Source of the DNA: Campylorhamphus procurvoides
Taxonomy: Eukaryota; Chordata; Aves; Passeriformes; Dendrocolaptidae
DNA: 64,000 nt
Direction: 5' to 3'
Assembly: GCA_013396655.1 (NCBI GenBank)
Contig: WBMV01005981.1
Location: 186,001 to 250,000, forward strand
Part shown: positions 38,517 to 49,189 of the stretch, one piece after another
Numbering within the stretch: the first letter of the stretch is position 1
How the letters are laid out: every line of letters begins with the position of its first letter
The notes under the pieces: model-generated
Seen by the model: the letters and a program-made list of their open reading frames with translations, nothing else
Told to the model about the DNA's origin: nothing
Databases searched by the model: none
Position numbers and translations under genes: made by a program

Positions 38517-38564
38517 ATCATCATCATCATCACCACCATGATGATGATCATCATCATCATCATC
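38517..38564. repeat. (ATC)n microsatellite with an inverted (ATG)n core
   Basis: ATC triplets change to CACCACC, then to ATG triplets, then back to ATC triplets. The ATC and ATG runs are complementary, so the tract can fold into hairpins. There is no open frame of interest. Confidence 0.9.
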
Positions 38565-38850
38565 CAGAAAGAACATCTGGCCTCTGTGGGTATATTGTAG
38601 ATATAGATATAGGATATTTTTGTATCTCTATTTTTATGTGCATATACTTAAGAAAACTTGTTATTAAGGTTGATGGTGGCTTATATGGAAGGTGATGCCT
38701 CTTCCAGGAGCATGGCATGGCACAAGTGAGTAAGTAAGGAAGTATGGTCATGTTTTGCCCCCTTCACCCACAGTGTCCCTCAGCCTGGCAGGCTTTGAGG
38801 TACAAAGGGCCCAGTCCCATCAGCTAGCCTCTGCATTTCTTATCTTTCTA

Positions 38851-38892
38851 GGAAAAAAAAAAGAGAAAAAAAAAACACCAAAAAAACCCCCA
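38851..38892. repeat. A-rich tract
   Basis: Poly-A interrupted by single G and C residues, ending in a short C run. Low complexity. Confidence 0.85.
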
Positions 38893-39890
38893 ACTTGTTA
38901 ATCTACCAATACACAAGAGTAGCTAATTATTCCCCTTTGGAGACAGCATAAAATTCCATAATCCTAAAACTGAATCTAAAAGCAAAGAAAGAGATTATCC
39001 CATATTCAGTGAAGTAAGGGACCGAGCTATGCTGGAAGACCCAAGCAGTAGGCCCAGCTTCACTGTGAGATTGCTGTATAGCTAAGTCTGGCCAAGGCAT
39101 TTGCATCCAAATTTACCTCTAAAATAATGCAATGCTTGCAAGTGAGAGGAGGGAGGGACACATTTCCATTATCTCTTGAGCTCTTTCAGGTCTATCCAAG
39201 CTAATGAGAATTCAAAAGGAAAAAAAGGAAAAAAAATGCAGTTCAAAATGAAGGATTTCAGAGGTAGAATAAAAATTTCTAAGATGTATGCATGTTGAGC
39301 ATATTTGAACAGTCCTGAGGAGAAGTTTCCAAAGCAGCAGAGGTAAGAACATGGCAGGTTGAACTCTCCTACACTCACTCCAACTCCTGCTCTACATTTC
39401 TATAAGCTCCTCAAAACATTTTTTTTTGCTAGTCGCAGCCATTTAAATCCAAATGTTTGATTTTAAACACTAAGTGTCTAGGTTTCTCCCTATAATCAAG
39501 AGCACAAAAGACACCTCTGTAGGGGGATTCTGAGGCAGGTGTCTGGACAAGACAGGGTCTGTTGCTGTCTGGACATTATCCATAATGGAAATCTTGGCAA
39601 CTGTCAAGCTGAGTTGTTGAAATGCCCAGGAGGCTTCTGTCACAAAGATACGCACAGGATGCAGGACTCACAAAGGAGTTCAGGAAGTTCAGCTGTTGTT
39701 GATTATAAAATTTCTTTTGCTTTTCTCAAGTGTATATAAGCTAACAGTTTTAAAACATCTTTGTTTTCTTTCAGACACCACCTAATGGCACATTGCTGAC
39801 ATTCTTGTTTCACACACTGTTCGCACAACTTGTTTTTCAAACTGCATTGCTTGCTAAGCATTTGTTCGCCTTCCCTCTGTCCCAGCCAGA
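38893..39890. other. Unique sequence, no gene seen
   Basis: Overlapping short open frames on both strands (60-73 codons) without domains. Nothing recognised. Confidence 0.5.
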
Positions 39891-39938
39891 ATACAATTAC
39901 AATTATTATCAAACATACAATCACAATTATTATCAGAC
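39891..39938. repeat. Two 24-bp tandem units
   Basis: Two adjacent copies of a unit starting ATACAAT and ending TTATTATC(A)AAC match at 22 of 24 positions, with differences at unit positions 8 and 22. A small, recent tandem duplication. Confidence 0.88.
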
Positions 39939-40984
39939 CACATATTTTAAAGGCATGTTTGATGTATCCCTTGTGGTGGTTTTCACAAAATTGTTGCCAA
40001 AAAATACTGAGACAGTTTGTGGGAAGCTACAAAAAGTTCAGCCTGCATAGTCTACTTCAATAGGTCTAAGATTATATTTTCACTTTAAACTCAAACAGTG
40101 CTCATTGAAATGCCATCAACTGAGATAACAAATGAATTTTTAAATGACATATGTTCTCCAAGTGGAATTTTAATGAGATATTAAAATGTGCTTTGAAGCT
40201 CAGGTTATACATAAATATCTTAATGTCACATGTCTCAATGTCATACAAAATATTTTATTAAGTCAAACATCTGTATGAGAGTTTATGGGTTGCATTAATG
40301 GGAAATGTCTTTTCTGGTGGAAGGTGAAGCTAAATATACTCATGCTCCTGAATAGAATGATTATTTTGTAGAAGCCATCTCTTTTAATACTAAGTGCACC
40401 TCTTTTAATAGCAAGCATTAACTTGACAATGACTAAGCTAGTGAAGATTTCTGCTTTTCTGTGAAGATCTACAAGCATTATGTTGCGTTTTATAGGGTCA
40501 TCATCCCATCAGTTTTATCTTATCTAGTATCAATAGCTTCTCCTTTAGGCAGTAAGATTTTAGAGGTGGTTTTCTGTATGTGTAGAGAAAATTTGCCCTT
40601 CATTTTATAGAAATACCCTCATTTTATTCTTGTCTGTGTGCCTAGCAATGATACTGGCAATTCATTGCTTATTTCAAAACTGCTGTTATTTATTCATTCA
40701 GAGTTTTCAAAACCTGTCAAAGGTTGAACTGCCATCCTCTCACAGGCCTCCTTTTCCTGGCTCTGTTAAGGCTGATGGCCAGATCTTCTGGTTGTGTTAG
40801 TGCTGCCAGGTGGTGGCCATGCACCAAGCAGCGCTTGCACAGCACTCCATGTCCTGCTTGCAGTCACAAAGGGTGTTTAACACGTCCTTCAATTACCAAG
40901 AAGGAGGCAACTGTTGCCATCTTTCTTCCATTTATTGGACTCTCCAATAGACAATTGTGGGAACTGGACAGTATCTTTTTGAAT
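39939..40984. other. Unique sequence, no gene seen
   Basis: A 110-codon open frame starting at 40724 is read-through from unique sequence into the CR1 that begins near 40985. Its first part has no recognisable domain. Confidence 0.5.
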
Positions 40985-41739
40985 GTAACAAATTATCTCA
41001 GTAAATTTTCAGGTGACACCAAGTTGAGTGGTGCTCTTGACTCACCTGAAGGATGAGATGCCAACCACAGAGACCAGACAAGCTCAACAAGTGGGACCAT
41101 GGGAATCTCATGAGATTTAATAAGACCAAGTTCAAGGTGCTGGGTCAGGGCAAGCCCTGGTGTCAATATAGGCTGAGGGATGAAAGGATGGAGAGCACCT
41201 CTGCCGAGAAAGACTTGGGGGTGTTGGTGGATAGGAGGCTGGACATGATCCAGCAATGTGTACTTGTAGCCCAGAAAGCCAATTGTGTCCTGGGCTGCAT
41301 CACGAGCAGCATGGCAAGCATGCTGAGGAAGGGGATTCTGCCCCTCTCTTCCACTCCTCTCTCCTATGAGGAAATGCTGAGAGAACTGGGATCGTTTGGC
41401 CTGGAAAAGAGAAGGCTTCAGAATTACCTAATTGTGGCCTTCCAGTACCTACAAGAAAGATGGAAACTATTCGCAAGTGACAGGACAAAGGGGAATGGCT
41501 TCAAAGTGAAAGAGGGCAGGGTTAGATTAGATATTAGGAGGATATTCCTTACTGTGAGAGTGGTGAGGCACTGGAACAGGTTGCCCAGGGAAGGTCTGGA
41601 AGCCCCACCACTGAAAGTGTTCAAGGCCAGGATGAGCAACCTGGTCTAGTGAAAAGTATCCCTGCCCATGGCAGGGAGCTTAGAAGTAGATGATCTTTAA
41701 GGTCCCTTCCAACCCAAGACATTCTATGAATCTGTGATC
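40985..41739 (+). mobile_element. CR1 LINE, 5'-truncated, with 3' tail
   Basis: A plus-strand CR1 copy starts within ORF2 (a frame reading [19 protein letters not shown], equivalent to the SKFADDTKLGG motif). It shifts frame near 41050 and runs through ORF2 to a stop at 41647-41649. The 3' UTR follows, with the GGTCCCTTCCAACCC block and the ATTCTATGAATCTGTGAT tail ending at about 41739. About 55 residues around the PHLEYC motif are missing between ILPLSS and [10 protein letters not shown], an internal deletion. It is a typical short CR1 insertion, no longer mobile. I see no clear target-site duplication, which is common for CR1. Confidence 0.95.
41053..41649 (+). pseudogene. CR1 ORF2 carboxy-terminal remnant
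   Basis: The longest open frame of the window (198 codons). The ATG is not a native start. Residues near 20-35 hold the [18 protein letters not shown] segment, residues near 50 [10 protein letters not shown], residues near 75-85 [10 protein letters not shown], then [43 protein letters not shown] and [11 protein letters not shown], ending [11 protein letters not shown]. This is the region after the polymerase palm of ORF2, which in an intact CR1 is part of a protein with endonuclease and reverse-transcriptase domains. The upstream domains are absent, and a deletion removes about 55 residues between ILPLSST and PLSYEE. Transcription or translation in the host is not expected. Confidence 0.92.
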
Positions 41740-43151
41740 TTACAAAGCCTGTAGAAATAATATCAATCATTGTGTTTCAGACTGTGTAGCCTTTGTGCAC
41801 ATTTTCTCACATGTTCTTAAAGGACTTCATATAATACTATAAGTAAAGCTAGGCAGGAATGTTTGTGTTTGTATAAAGCTATAAAAATAGTATACATTTT
41901 AGAATCTGCAAATTCAACTGTCAACAAGCTTTATTGGGAAAACAAGCTCTCAGATTCAAGCTGGAATTCCAAGTGGGGAATGAAGGGAGTAGACAAAGAG
42001 ATGGAAAAAATGTTTATTGAATAAAAAGAACCAAGTCATCCTGGTTTACATCTGGGACCTGACTCATGGAAAATGTGTCTTTCTTCTTGATTTGGGGATT
42101 ATATTCTTGGTTTGATTTGGTTTAGTTTGGTTTATGGAGGGCAAGGGTAATTACTTGTTTTCTTCACTGAAAACCTGCATTTAGTCAGGATTTTTTCCTA
42201 AAGCAGGATAGGAAAACCAAAAAGGAAATATAAAAAAATTAAGAAAAAAATACCCTTGTACTGGAAAGTTTCACGGGATGGGAAAATTATTTCCTGCTTT
42301 ACTCGAACAGTAAAACCAGGCAAAAGCCCCACAGCTGCTCTTGAGTGTCTCCCTGGTGCTGGGAGTTAAACACATCAGAGGGAAAGGAACACAGCATGAG
42401 TAACAGGATGAATATTCATGTCCTGGATGTGGGTCTTGGAGTCAGCAGAAGTGAGCTTCTGCCAGATGTGATGGTTTAACATAGATGAAGGAGACTTTCA
42501 AAGAATCCTGTGGAAAATCTCTTCTGCTCCTACTGACTGAAAGAGTTCATGTCTCTTCCAGCTGATGACTCAATAAAATAATTTTTCTTTTAGGTTTAAA
42601 AAGAACAGAACTGCGTCTACTCTGTGTGTGCAAGCCAGTAGATGTGAATGAAAACAAGCAGGGAGCCTAAATAAATATTTTTCTCCATCCTTGAGTGACT
42701 GTGAGGTGCTTCAGATATCTATGAGCATTTTTTTTCTGGTATTGACACAGCTAGTGCTATTGGTAACCACTACATTCAATAAAAGTTTTTTGCTTGCTTT
42801 CTTCATTACATCCTTGTTTACTGTTAACCTGTGAGTGTTTTCAGGCCAATAAGACAGAATCGTAGTGAGTGTGGAAACAGCCCTGTTGGCTGGCCTCAAG
42901 CAGCTTCCACATCCTAAAGTGCACAAAGACAGCCCTGAGCAGGGTTGGCAGCACTCAAAACTGCAGAGCCTCCTCAGCCTTGCCTGGAGGAGCTCTGTCT
43001 TTCCCCTCTGTTAATCATTTCCTGCTCCCTCCACCCCCTTCCAAGTGTGTGGGCCTAGAAAGTACTGGCAGTCCTCAGTTCATTGTATGCCTGGCCTACA
43101 TATTATTTACATTACAGTAGTTGCAAATGGTTCCAGTAGAGACTAGGGTTT
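41740..43151. other. Unique sequence, no gene seen
   Basis: No recognisable repeat family or exon. A GGTTTGATTTGGTTTAGTTT run at about 42108-42130 is simple-sequence-like. Confidence 0.5.
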
Positions 43152-43190
43152 GTTTCTCTCTTTTTTTCTTTTTTTTTCTTTTTTTCCCTT
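43152..43190. repeat. Pyrimidine-rich T/C tract
   Basis: Nearly continuous T with spaced C on the plus strand; low complexity. Confidence 0.85.
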
Positions 43191-43418
43191 AAACACAGAA
43201 TTAAGACGAATGAAAATTTTTTTGGGTTTTAAAGAGATCACAGTTGTGAGCCATAAGAACAGCTATGACAAAAAGAGCCTGGGAAAAAGCAGGAGAGATA
43301 GAGAACAGGTGATCAAGTACAAGTGTGGCTTTGATCTCACACCTGCTCCTAGTAGGTTTTCTAAAACACATTTCTTATTTTTTAGCATGCTAATCTACTA
43401 TTTCTTATGATTTCTTAT

Positions 43419-43450
43419 ATCAGAGGATTCTAATGCTAGAATCCTCTGAT
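43419..43450. repeat. Perfect inverted repeat, 14-bp arms and 4-base loop
   Basis: The left arm ATCAGAGGATTCTA (43419-43432) and right arm TAGAATCCTCTGAT (43437-43450) are exact reverse complements around ATGC. Base pairing does not extend beyond the arms, so it is too short for a microRNA precursor. It may come from a template-switch mutation or be a relic of a small inverted-repeat element. Confidence 0.95.
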
Positions 43451-44739
43451 GTGTGACACCATGAAGTGTGAGGAGAATTGAGAGCCATGCTTCACATAAA
43501 AGTGCTGCCCTACATGTTATTCTTATTCTGGCACAATTGGAAAGGAAACATTTGAGTAATCTTTTCTGTGATCTGTCAGACAAAGTGATCTTATATATTA
43601 ACTGTCTCATGCTGTTTATCCATCTGGAGATAATGACAGGAGCCAAAACAGATCAAAAATGTCTCAGAAGAAGAGGTAGATGAATTTAGCTTTATGATCT
43701 TCCCTCATAATCCTTTCAGTCACAGATAAGGGATCAGAAAAGTACAAACGTGTTTCAAAATGTAATGTATGGGGAAAAATTGTTATTGCAATAAGGACCT
43801 TGATTTTCTCAATACAATATTCTACCTCATACTGGTGACAATGCCATCCACCTTTGAAAACCTTGCAATGTGTCATTGTACAAAGGCTTTCTAACCTTAT
43901 TTGGATTGATTTAGGATAAACTGAATAAGACTTTTAAGAAGAGCCCATGGGTCTCTTATGATGACAGGATAAGAGGAGGAGCAAAGTGTAGTGGTTCGAT
44001 TATGTGAAAACTTTTTGTGTGCATAGACACTACAAGAATAAAGAGAAAGAAATTTTAGTCTTGCAACATGATATGAAGTGCAATTTTTTCCTGGCATGAT
44101 AAAGACTTACTGTAGTATTAAATACAGTAAAAAATTACTAGAAGCAATACTGATTGTTCATTAAGGACATTTGAGGAAAGTGGGGAAGGGTGAGTTGGAA
44201 TCAAAATGTAACCCTAATTAAATAGGGTTAACAATGGAAAGGGGAACAAATGGGAACTACAGTGAAGGATGAGGCAGATCACCATGAATAACTATCAAGA
44301 GGATGAAGCTTTATGTAAGCTCTCCATCAAAAGGACAGGATCTGCTTGTGGGATTTTAGCCACCCATTTTGTCACTGGGAAAATAAAACAGCATGATATA
44401 CAAAGGTGGTAATTCCAGGTGTGCTGGAAACACTGAGAAGGAATATTAGAGTAAGGAAGGACTAGATGAGAATAAAAAGTTGGTAGGTAACTTAGATGAA
44501 ATTGTAAAGTTCATGATCTTTGCAAAGAAAAGGAGTAGTAAAAATGTCAGATAAATACAAGAGGCAAACTTCATACATTCAGAGACTGAAAGATAAAACC
44601 CCAAAAGTGATGAGAAAAATTTTAAAAAAGAAAACATAAACAAACAACAAAAACCCAAACCTAAACTTTACCAACCAAACAAAAAAACCTAAGGAGAGAC
44701 TGCAATCTTCGGAACTTGGGTACAAGCTATCTCAGTGTG
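43451..44739. other. Unique sequence; possible upstream extension of ancient CR1
   Basis: No gene is recognised. The 44160-44739 part has a purine-rich character like old CR1 5' ORF2 sequence, but I cannot align it with confidence. TAACCCT and AGGGTTA at 44209-44230 form a short inverted pair. Confidence 0.4.
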
Positions 44740-45320
44740 GAGAGAGAATAAAAAGCATAGCTGGAGCAAGTTAGAATCACAGTTTTCGTAATGATCTGGC
44801 CTAAGACGGTCACAATAAGAAAGAGAAAGCTAAGCAAAGTAATAAGGATGAATATGAAAGAAGAGCACCAGCCTTTGGGGAAAAGAGAAGAAAGGGAACT
44901 GCACAGGATGAACACAGAGAGAGGTGAGTCATAGTCACTGAGTACCAAGATCAGTAGCAAGAAGACAAAAAGGTGACAGATGAATTGAGAAGGCTGGAAT
45001 ATTTAATTCCTGTTTTGTTCCCTTCTTCAATAAGAAGGTCAATGGCAATCATGCAGACGTCATCTTTAACATCAGGAGCACAGGAATAAGATCTCAGGCT
45101 AGAACAGGGAAAGAAAAGAATAGCAAAAAATATTTACATAAGTTGAGTTGCTTTAGATCAACAAATTCAGATTAAATTTGCCCTAGGAAACTTAGACAAC
45201 TGGCTGAAACAGTCCCCAGGGACATTATTTCTTATCTTATGCAATATGAGAAGAGCAGGTGTGCATCCAGAAGACTGCAAAGGCAAACTTTGAACCAGTT
45301 GTAGCTGGAGAATGAAAATA
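44740..45320 (+). mobile_element. Ancient CR1 ORF2 fragment (start of reverse transcriptase)
   Basis: The block matches an old sauropsid CR1. It shows GGAATATTTAATTCCTGTTT, then TTCAATAAGAAGGTCAATGG CAATCATGCAG, CTCAGGCTAGAACAGGGAAAG, AATATTTACATAAGTTGAG, AAATTTGCCCTAGGAAACTTAG, CAACTGGCTGAAACAGTCC and CCAGAAGACTGCAAAGGCAAAC, in consensus order. These correspond to the linker between endonuclease and reverse transcriptase and the first RT motifs. All frames are broken. Similarity is clear from about 44980 and weaker back to about 44740. It fades after 45310. Confidence 0.82.
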
Positions 45321-48300
45321 AATATGACACTAGTGACCACAATCAAATGTTGGAACTCTGTCCCTAATATTTTAGCAGTTTCGTTGTCATTTACAATCTA
45401 ATTTAAGCTTGGATGCCCTTTTCACAAGGGCTGCTTCAACTCAAACAGAAATTACAAGTAAAAACAAGTATGTAGAATGGAGAATTCTTCACCTGGAAAA
45501 CTGCCAAATATTTGGGGTATTGCAAAAGAGGAGAAAACAAAATCAGGGCAGTAAGTCAATGCAATGAGCTAATCATCCTGTCTCCATAGAAACAACAGTG
45601 TTGAAATAGTACTCATAAAGTACAAGGTACAATTTAAGATGTTTATCATTGTTTAATGCAAAGAAAACTGCAGTGAAAGGTGATTCATCAGAGATGGCAA
45701 TGCAGTGATTGGGATATGTGGACTCAAAAATACTCAGTACCTAGCATGACCCCACCCTTTAAGAGCCCCTCTCAATCTTGCAGTCAGTGACTTCACTCTT
45801 CTCCAGAAAAAACCCAGTAGCAGTGTTAGTATCAGCAGACCTGTACTATCTTTCCAAAGAAGATAGTAGATCCATGAGAAATAACACTTACATTTTTGAA
45901 AATGAAGGTGCTTTCTTCAAATCTTTGGTATTTCTGAAATTCCATGAAAAAAATTGAAGTTTTTCAAATAATCTCTATTCCTGTTTCCTTCAAATTTTTC
46001 TTTTTTCTTTTTCAGTTTTCTAAATATATTTTATTCAAAAAATTAGTTACTATAAGATTTGTTATTACAAAGCACTCATGTTTGGATGTCCTACCTTTTC
46101 ACAATTAGATAGTTGTCTGTCTGTATTCAGTAGAAAATTAAAACACTGAAATCCTGTGAAATTAATTCTATATCCCACAAAAAAGGTAGAAGTGATTTGG
46201 GGTTTCATGTGTAAAGTAAGGAAAGTTTAAGCTGCTGAAATATTACTTATTTTCTAGTTTGTGACATTTTTTTTAACTTTTAACTAGAGGCAACAACCAT
46301 AAATTCTCCAAGTATCTCTCTTCTGAGTCTTTCAAAAAATTAGTATTTCTCCAAAGGAGTGCGTATTGTTTCCTCAGGATTCACAAAAAGGCTGCATTAA
46401 TGCAGAGCAGTCATAGAAATGAGAGTGGCTTTATGGTAGCTACAGCTGATCAGGAAACATGTTTTCCCTTTGCAAACATTTCTACTCTACTCAAATCCTT
46501 TTTGTTAGCAGTATTATCACTTTAGGGGTTCTGCGTGTTGTCATCAAGTCCTGAATGTATATTCAAAAAGTAGCTGGATTTTAACATAAACAGTGTTTTG
46601 ATTTCAAGTTTTGAATATTAATAGCAAAATAATATTGATTTTAAGTGGTCGATTTTGCTATTTATTTTGCCTCTTTTGTTCAACAATATCTATTTTGTTA
46701 GAAAAACATTTTCTTCAAATAAAGACAAATTCTATCCAGTGAATGAAGAACACATTTTCGGTGGTTTATTACTTTAACATTACCACATTTCTTAAAATGC
46801 AGTATCTACATCTTATCTGGCTTAGGTAACTTTCCAAAGTATTTTTATTTAATATTGAAATCTTCTTGTCTGATAAAGACAAATGTAAAAATCTACACAT
46901 TTGTGTTTCATGTACTTCTTGTATGAACTTCCTTTCACATATGTTCGTAAAGTTTTATCTAATGTAAGCCAAAGGAACAACTCCATTATGAGAGGAAACC
47001 AAAAATTGTAAAACGATATAGCAGTTTTCTTCCAGCAGTTTGCTTTGATTCATGAAAGAAAGCTTTAATATATACATGCTGACCTTGGAGACATCAGAAA
47101 TATCTCATTGGCATTCAAGCAACCACTTCATATTCATATGAAATAAGTATAAAAAAAAAAAGCAAGACAGTTGCAAAACACAAATGAAAATAAAATTTAT
47201 AACTGAAAGATCATCCTTCCCCCAACCATGGGTAACATGAACAAAATGAGGACAGTTTCATTCATCATAAAAATATATATTGAAATTCCATATTCTCAGA
47301 AGATGTCTGATGTCCAGCCTTTTGTCAGAATGAGATAATCTATTTACAATCACATTACCATAGAAGATTCTGAAATGGCAAAGATTTTCAAGAGATACAG
47401 GTATTTGTGACTTTCCAGTGTTGCATACTGGGATTGCTTTAGCCAGAAAGGAAAGCCTGAGGTTGTTCATTATACTTAAAGAGAAGGGGAAAAAATAGAG
47501 TGATTTTAATTCAAGGTAACCTGCATCTCAAAACGGTTGACACTGTTTTGAGTCATCGTTGGTCACCTGTTCCTGAGCCTCAGTTCCATAGCTACACAAA
47601 GCCCTTGCTGGTTTTCAGAAGGACTAAACAGCATCCTTTATCTGCTCATTTGGAGGATTACCCAGTGGGTGGAGCCAGCAAAAGTGTGAACAAAGATGAC
47701 AACTCTGAGTAGTGGGAAAATCAGATTTGTGTACAGGAGCACTAGTCCTCAGGGAATGCTCTGTTTAAGGGATCATGAGGGAGATAAGACACATATACAA
47801 CATATATGACTAAGTGGGTTCTATTAGGAGAAGACTACCTCCAGAAACTACCAGTCTTGTATATGAAGGCCAGCCTGCAATATCTCCAGTCTTCACACAT
47901 GTGACTATACCATTTGCCTAAAGAAGGTGTTTGCATAAAATGAGGCAGATGTTGTGAGTTTGTCATTCAATCACTCCTTTAGACACACCACGGCACATGC
48001 AGTGGCTGGTAGGCAGCTTGGTTTGTATAGGCACAGAGAGGGAGTTAATTTCCCAATGCAGAAGGTAAAGAGTACTCTCCTCAAGACTAATATCAGCCCT
48101 CAGTGATGCCTTTCTCCCTGGATAGATCTCTGATATTAATATAGGACAGCCTGATGTGTAATTTAGGCTGCCACAATCAACTTGGTGGGCCCAGGTAATT
48201 ATATCTCAAGTATCACAGTAAAGAAATGAGACATCTAAAGTGGCAAAGGAAAGTCTGACCTAAACTGTATTGAATAGCAACACAGTATTCACATTCTCTT

Positions 48301-48611
48301 TGTAACTTGTCACACAGTGAGTTGCCTAATTTTCTGGGAAGAGTCATTCCAGTGCCTTCCCATGAATTCACACATTTTATATTTTTAGAATTACTCAATC
48401 CCTTGAGACTCTCAATCCCAACACTTAGGAAGTTCTCCTTGGAGGGAAAATACTCACCTTGAGATGTTACTCTTCAGCCTCTGCTCTGAAACACATTCAG
48501 TGCTTAAAATGTAATCTCAGTCCTTCACCTTTTCATAGATATAACTGAATAACATATCACTGTTCAGAATCTGTTTAGGTTCAAGAGAACTTTTCCTAGG
48601 TTATACCAGGC
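45321..48611. other. Unique AT-rich sequence, no gene seen
   Basis: Open frames of 61-70 codons only. No repeat family, RNA gene or exon is recognised in 3.3 kb. Confidence 0.5.
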
Positions 48612-49189
48612 TGCTGGTTTGGGCTGGGGTAGAGTTAATTTTCTCCACAGTAGCTGGTATGGGGCTGTGTTTTGGATTTGTGCTGGAAACAGTATTGATA
48701 ACACAAGTATGTTTTTGTTATTGCTGAGAAGTGCTCACACAGTGTCAATATCTTTTCTGCCCCTCACACTGTCCTACCAGTGAAGAGGCTGGGGCTGCAG
48801 AGGGATTTGGGAGGAGATACAGCCAAGACAGCTGACCCCAAGTGACCAGAGGGATATTTCATGTTCAATATACAAAGCTGGGTGAAGAAGGAGGGAGGTG
48901 TGGATGTTCGGAGTGATGATATTTGTCTTCTCAAGTCACTGTTACATATAATGGGCCCCTGCCTTCCTGGAGGTGACTGGACATCTACCTGCCCCTGGGA
49001 AGTGGTGAATGAATTCCTTGTTTAGCTTTGTTTGCATGTGTGGGTTTTGCTTTACCTATTAAACTGTCTTAATCTCAATACACTAGTTTTATTACTTTTA
49101 CTTTTCCGATTTTCTACCCCATCCCACTGAGGGAAGGGTGAGCAGCAACTCCATGGGGTTCAGTTGCCACTTGGGGTTAAACAGCAACA
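48612..49189 (+). mobile_element. Solo LTR of an avian ERVL-type endogenous retrovirus
   Basis: The element opens TGCTGGTTTGGGCTGGGGTA followed by GAGTTAATTTTCTCC, passes an AAGACAGCTGACCCCA block and a degraded TATA region (TATACAAA, 48869-48876), and has CTTTACCTATTAAACTGTCT with an ATTAAA polyadenylation signal. It closes with GTTGCCACTTGGGGTTAAAC AGCAACA. These landmarks match a common avian ERVL LTR family in order. ACCAG occurs just outside both ends (48605-48609 and 49190-49194), a candidate 5-bp target duplication as expected for ERVL, though two extra bases sit at the left boundary. No internal viral coding sequence is present, so it is a solo LTR. Confidence 0.9.
49058..49063 (+). 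promoter_or_regulatory. LTR polyadenylation signal ATTAAA
   Basis: The hexamer ATTAAA lies in the conserved CTTTACCTATTAAACTGTCT block of this LTR family, about 125 bases before the LTR end. It is the family's usual signal variant. Confidence 0.6.

Noticed and set aside
43419..43450. MicroRNA precursor
   Set aside because: The stem is only 14 bp and pairing does not continue outside it; precursors need a longer imperfect stem.
44209..44230. TAACCCT/AGGGTTA pair as an interstitial telomere relic
   Set aside because: Only one motif in each orientation; no (TTAGGG)n array.
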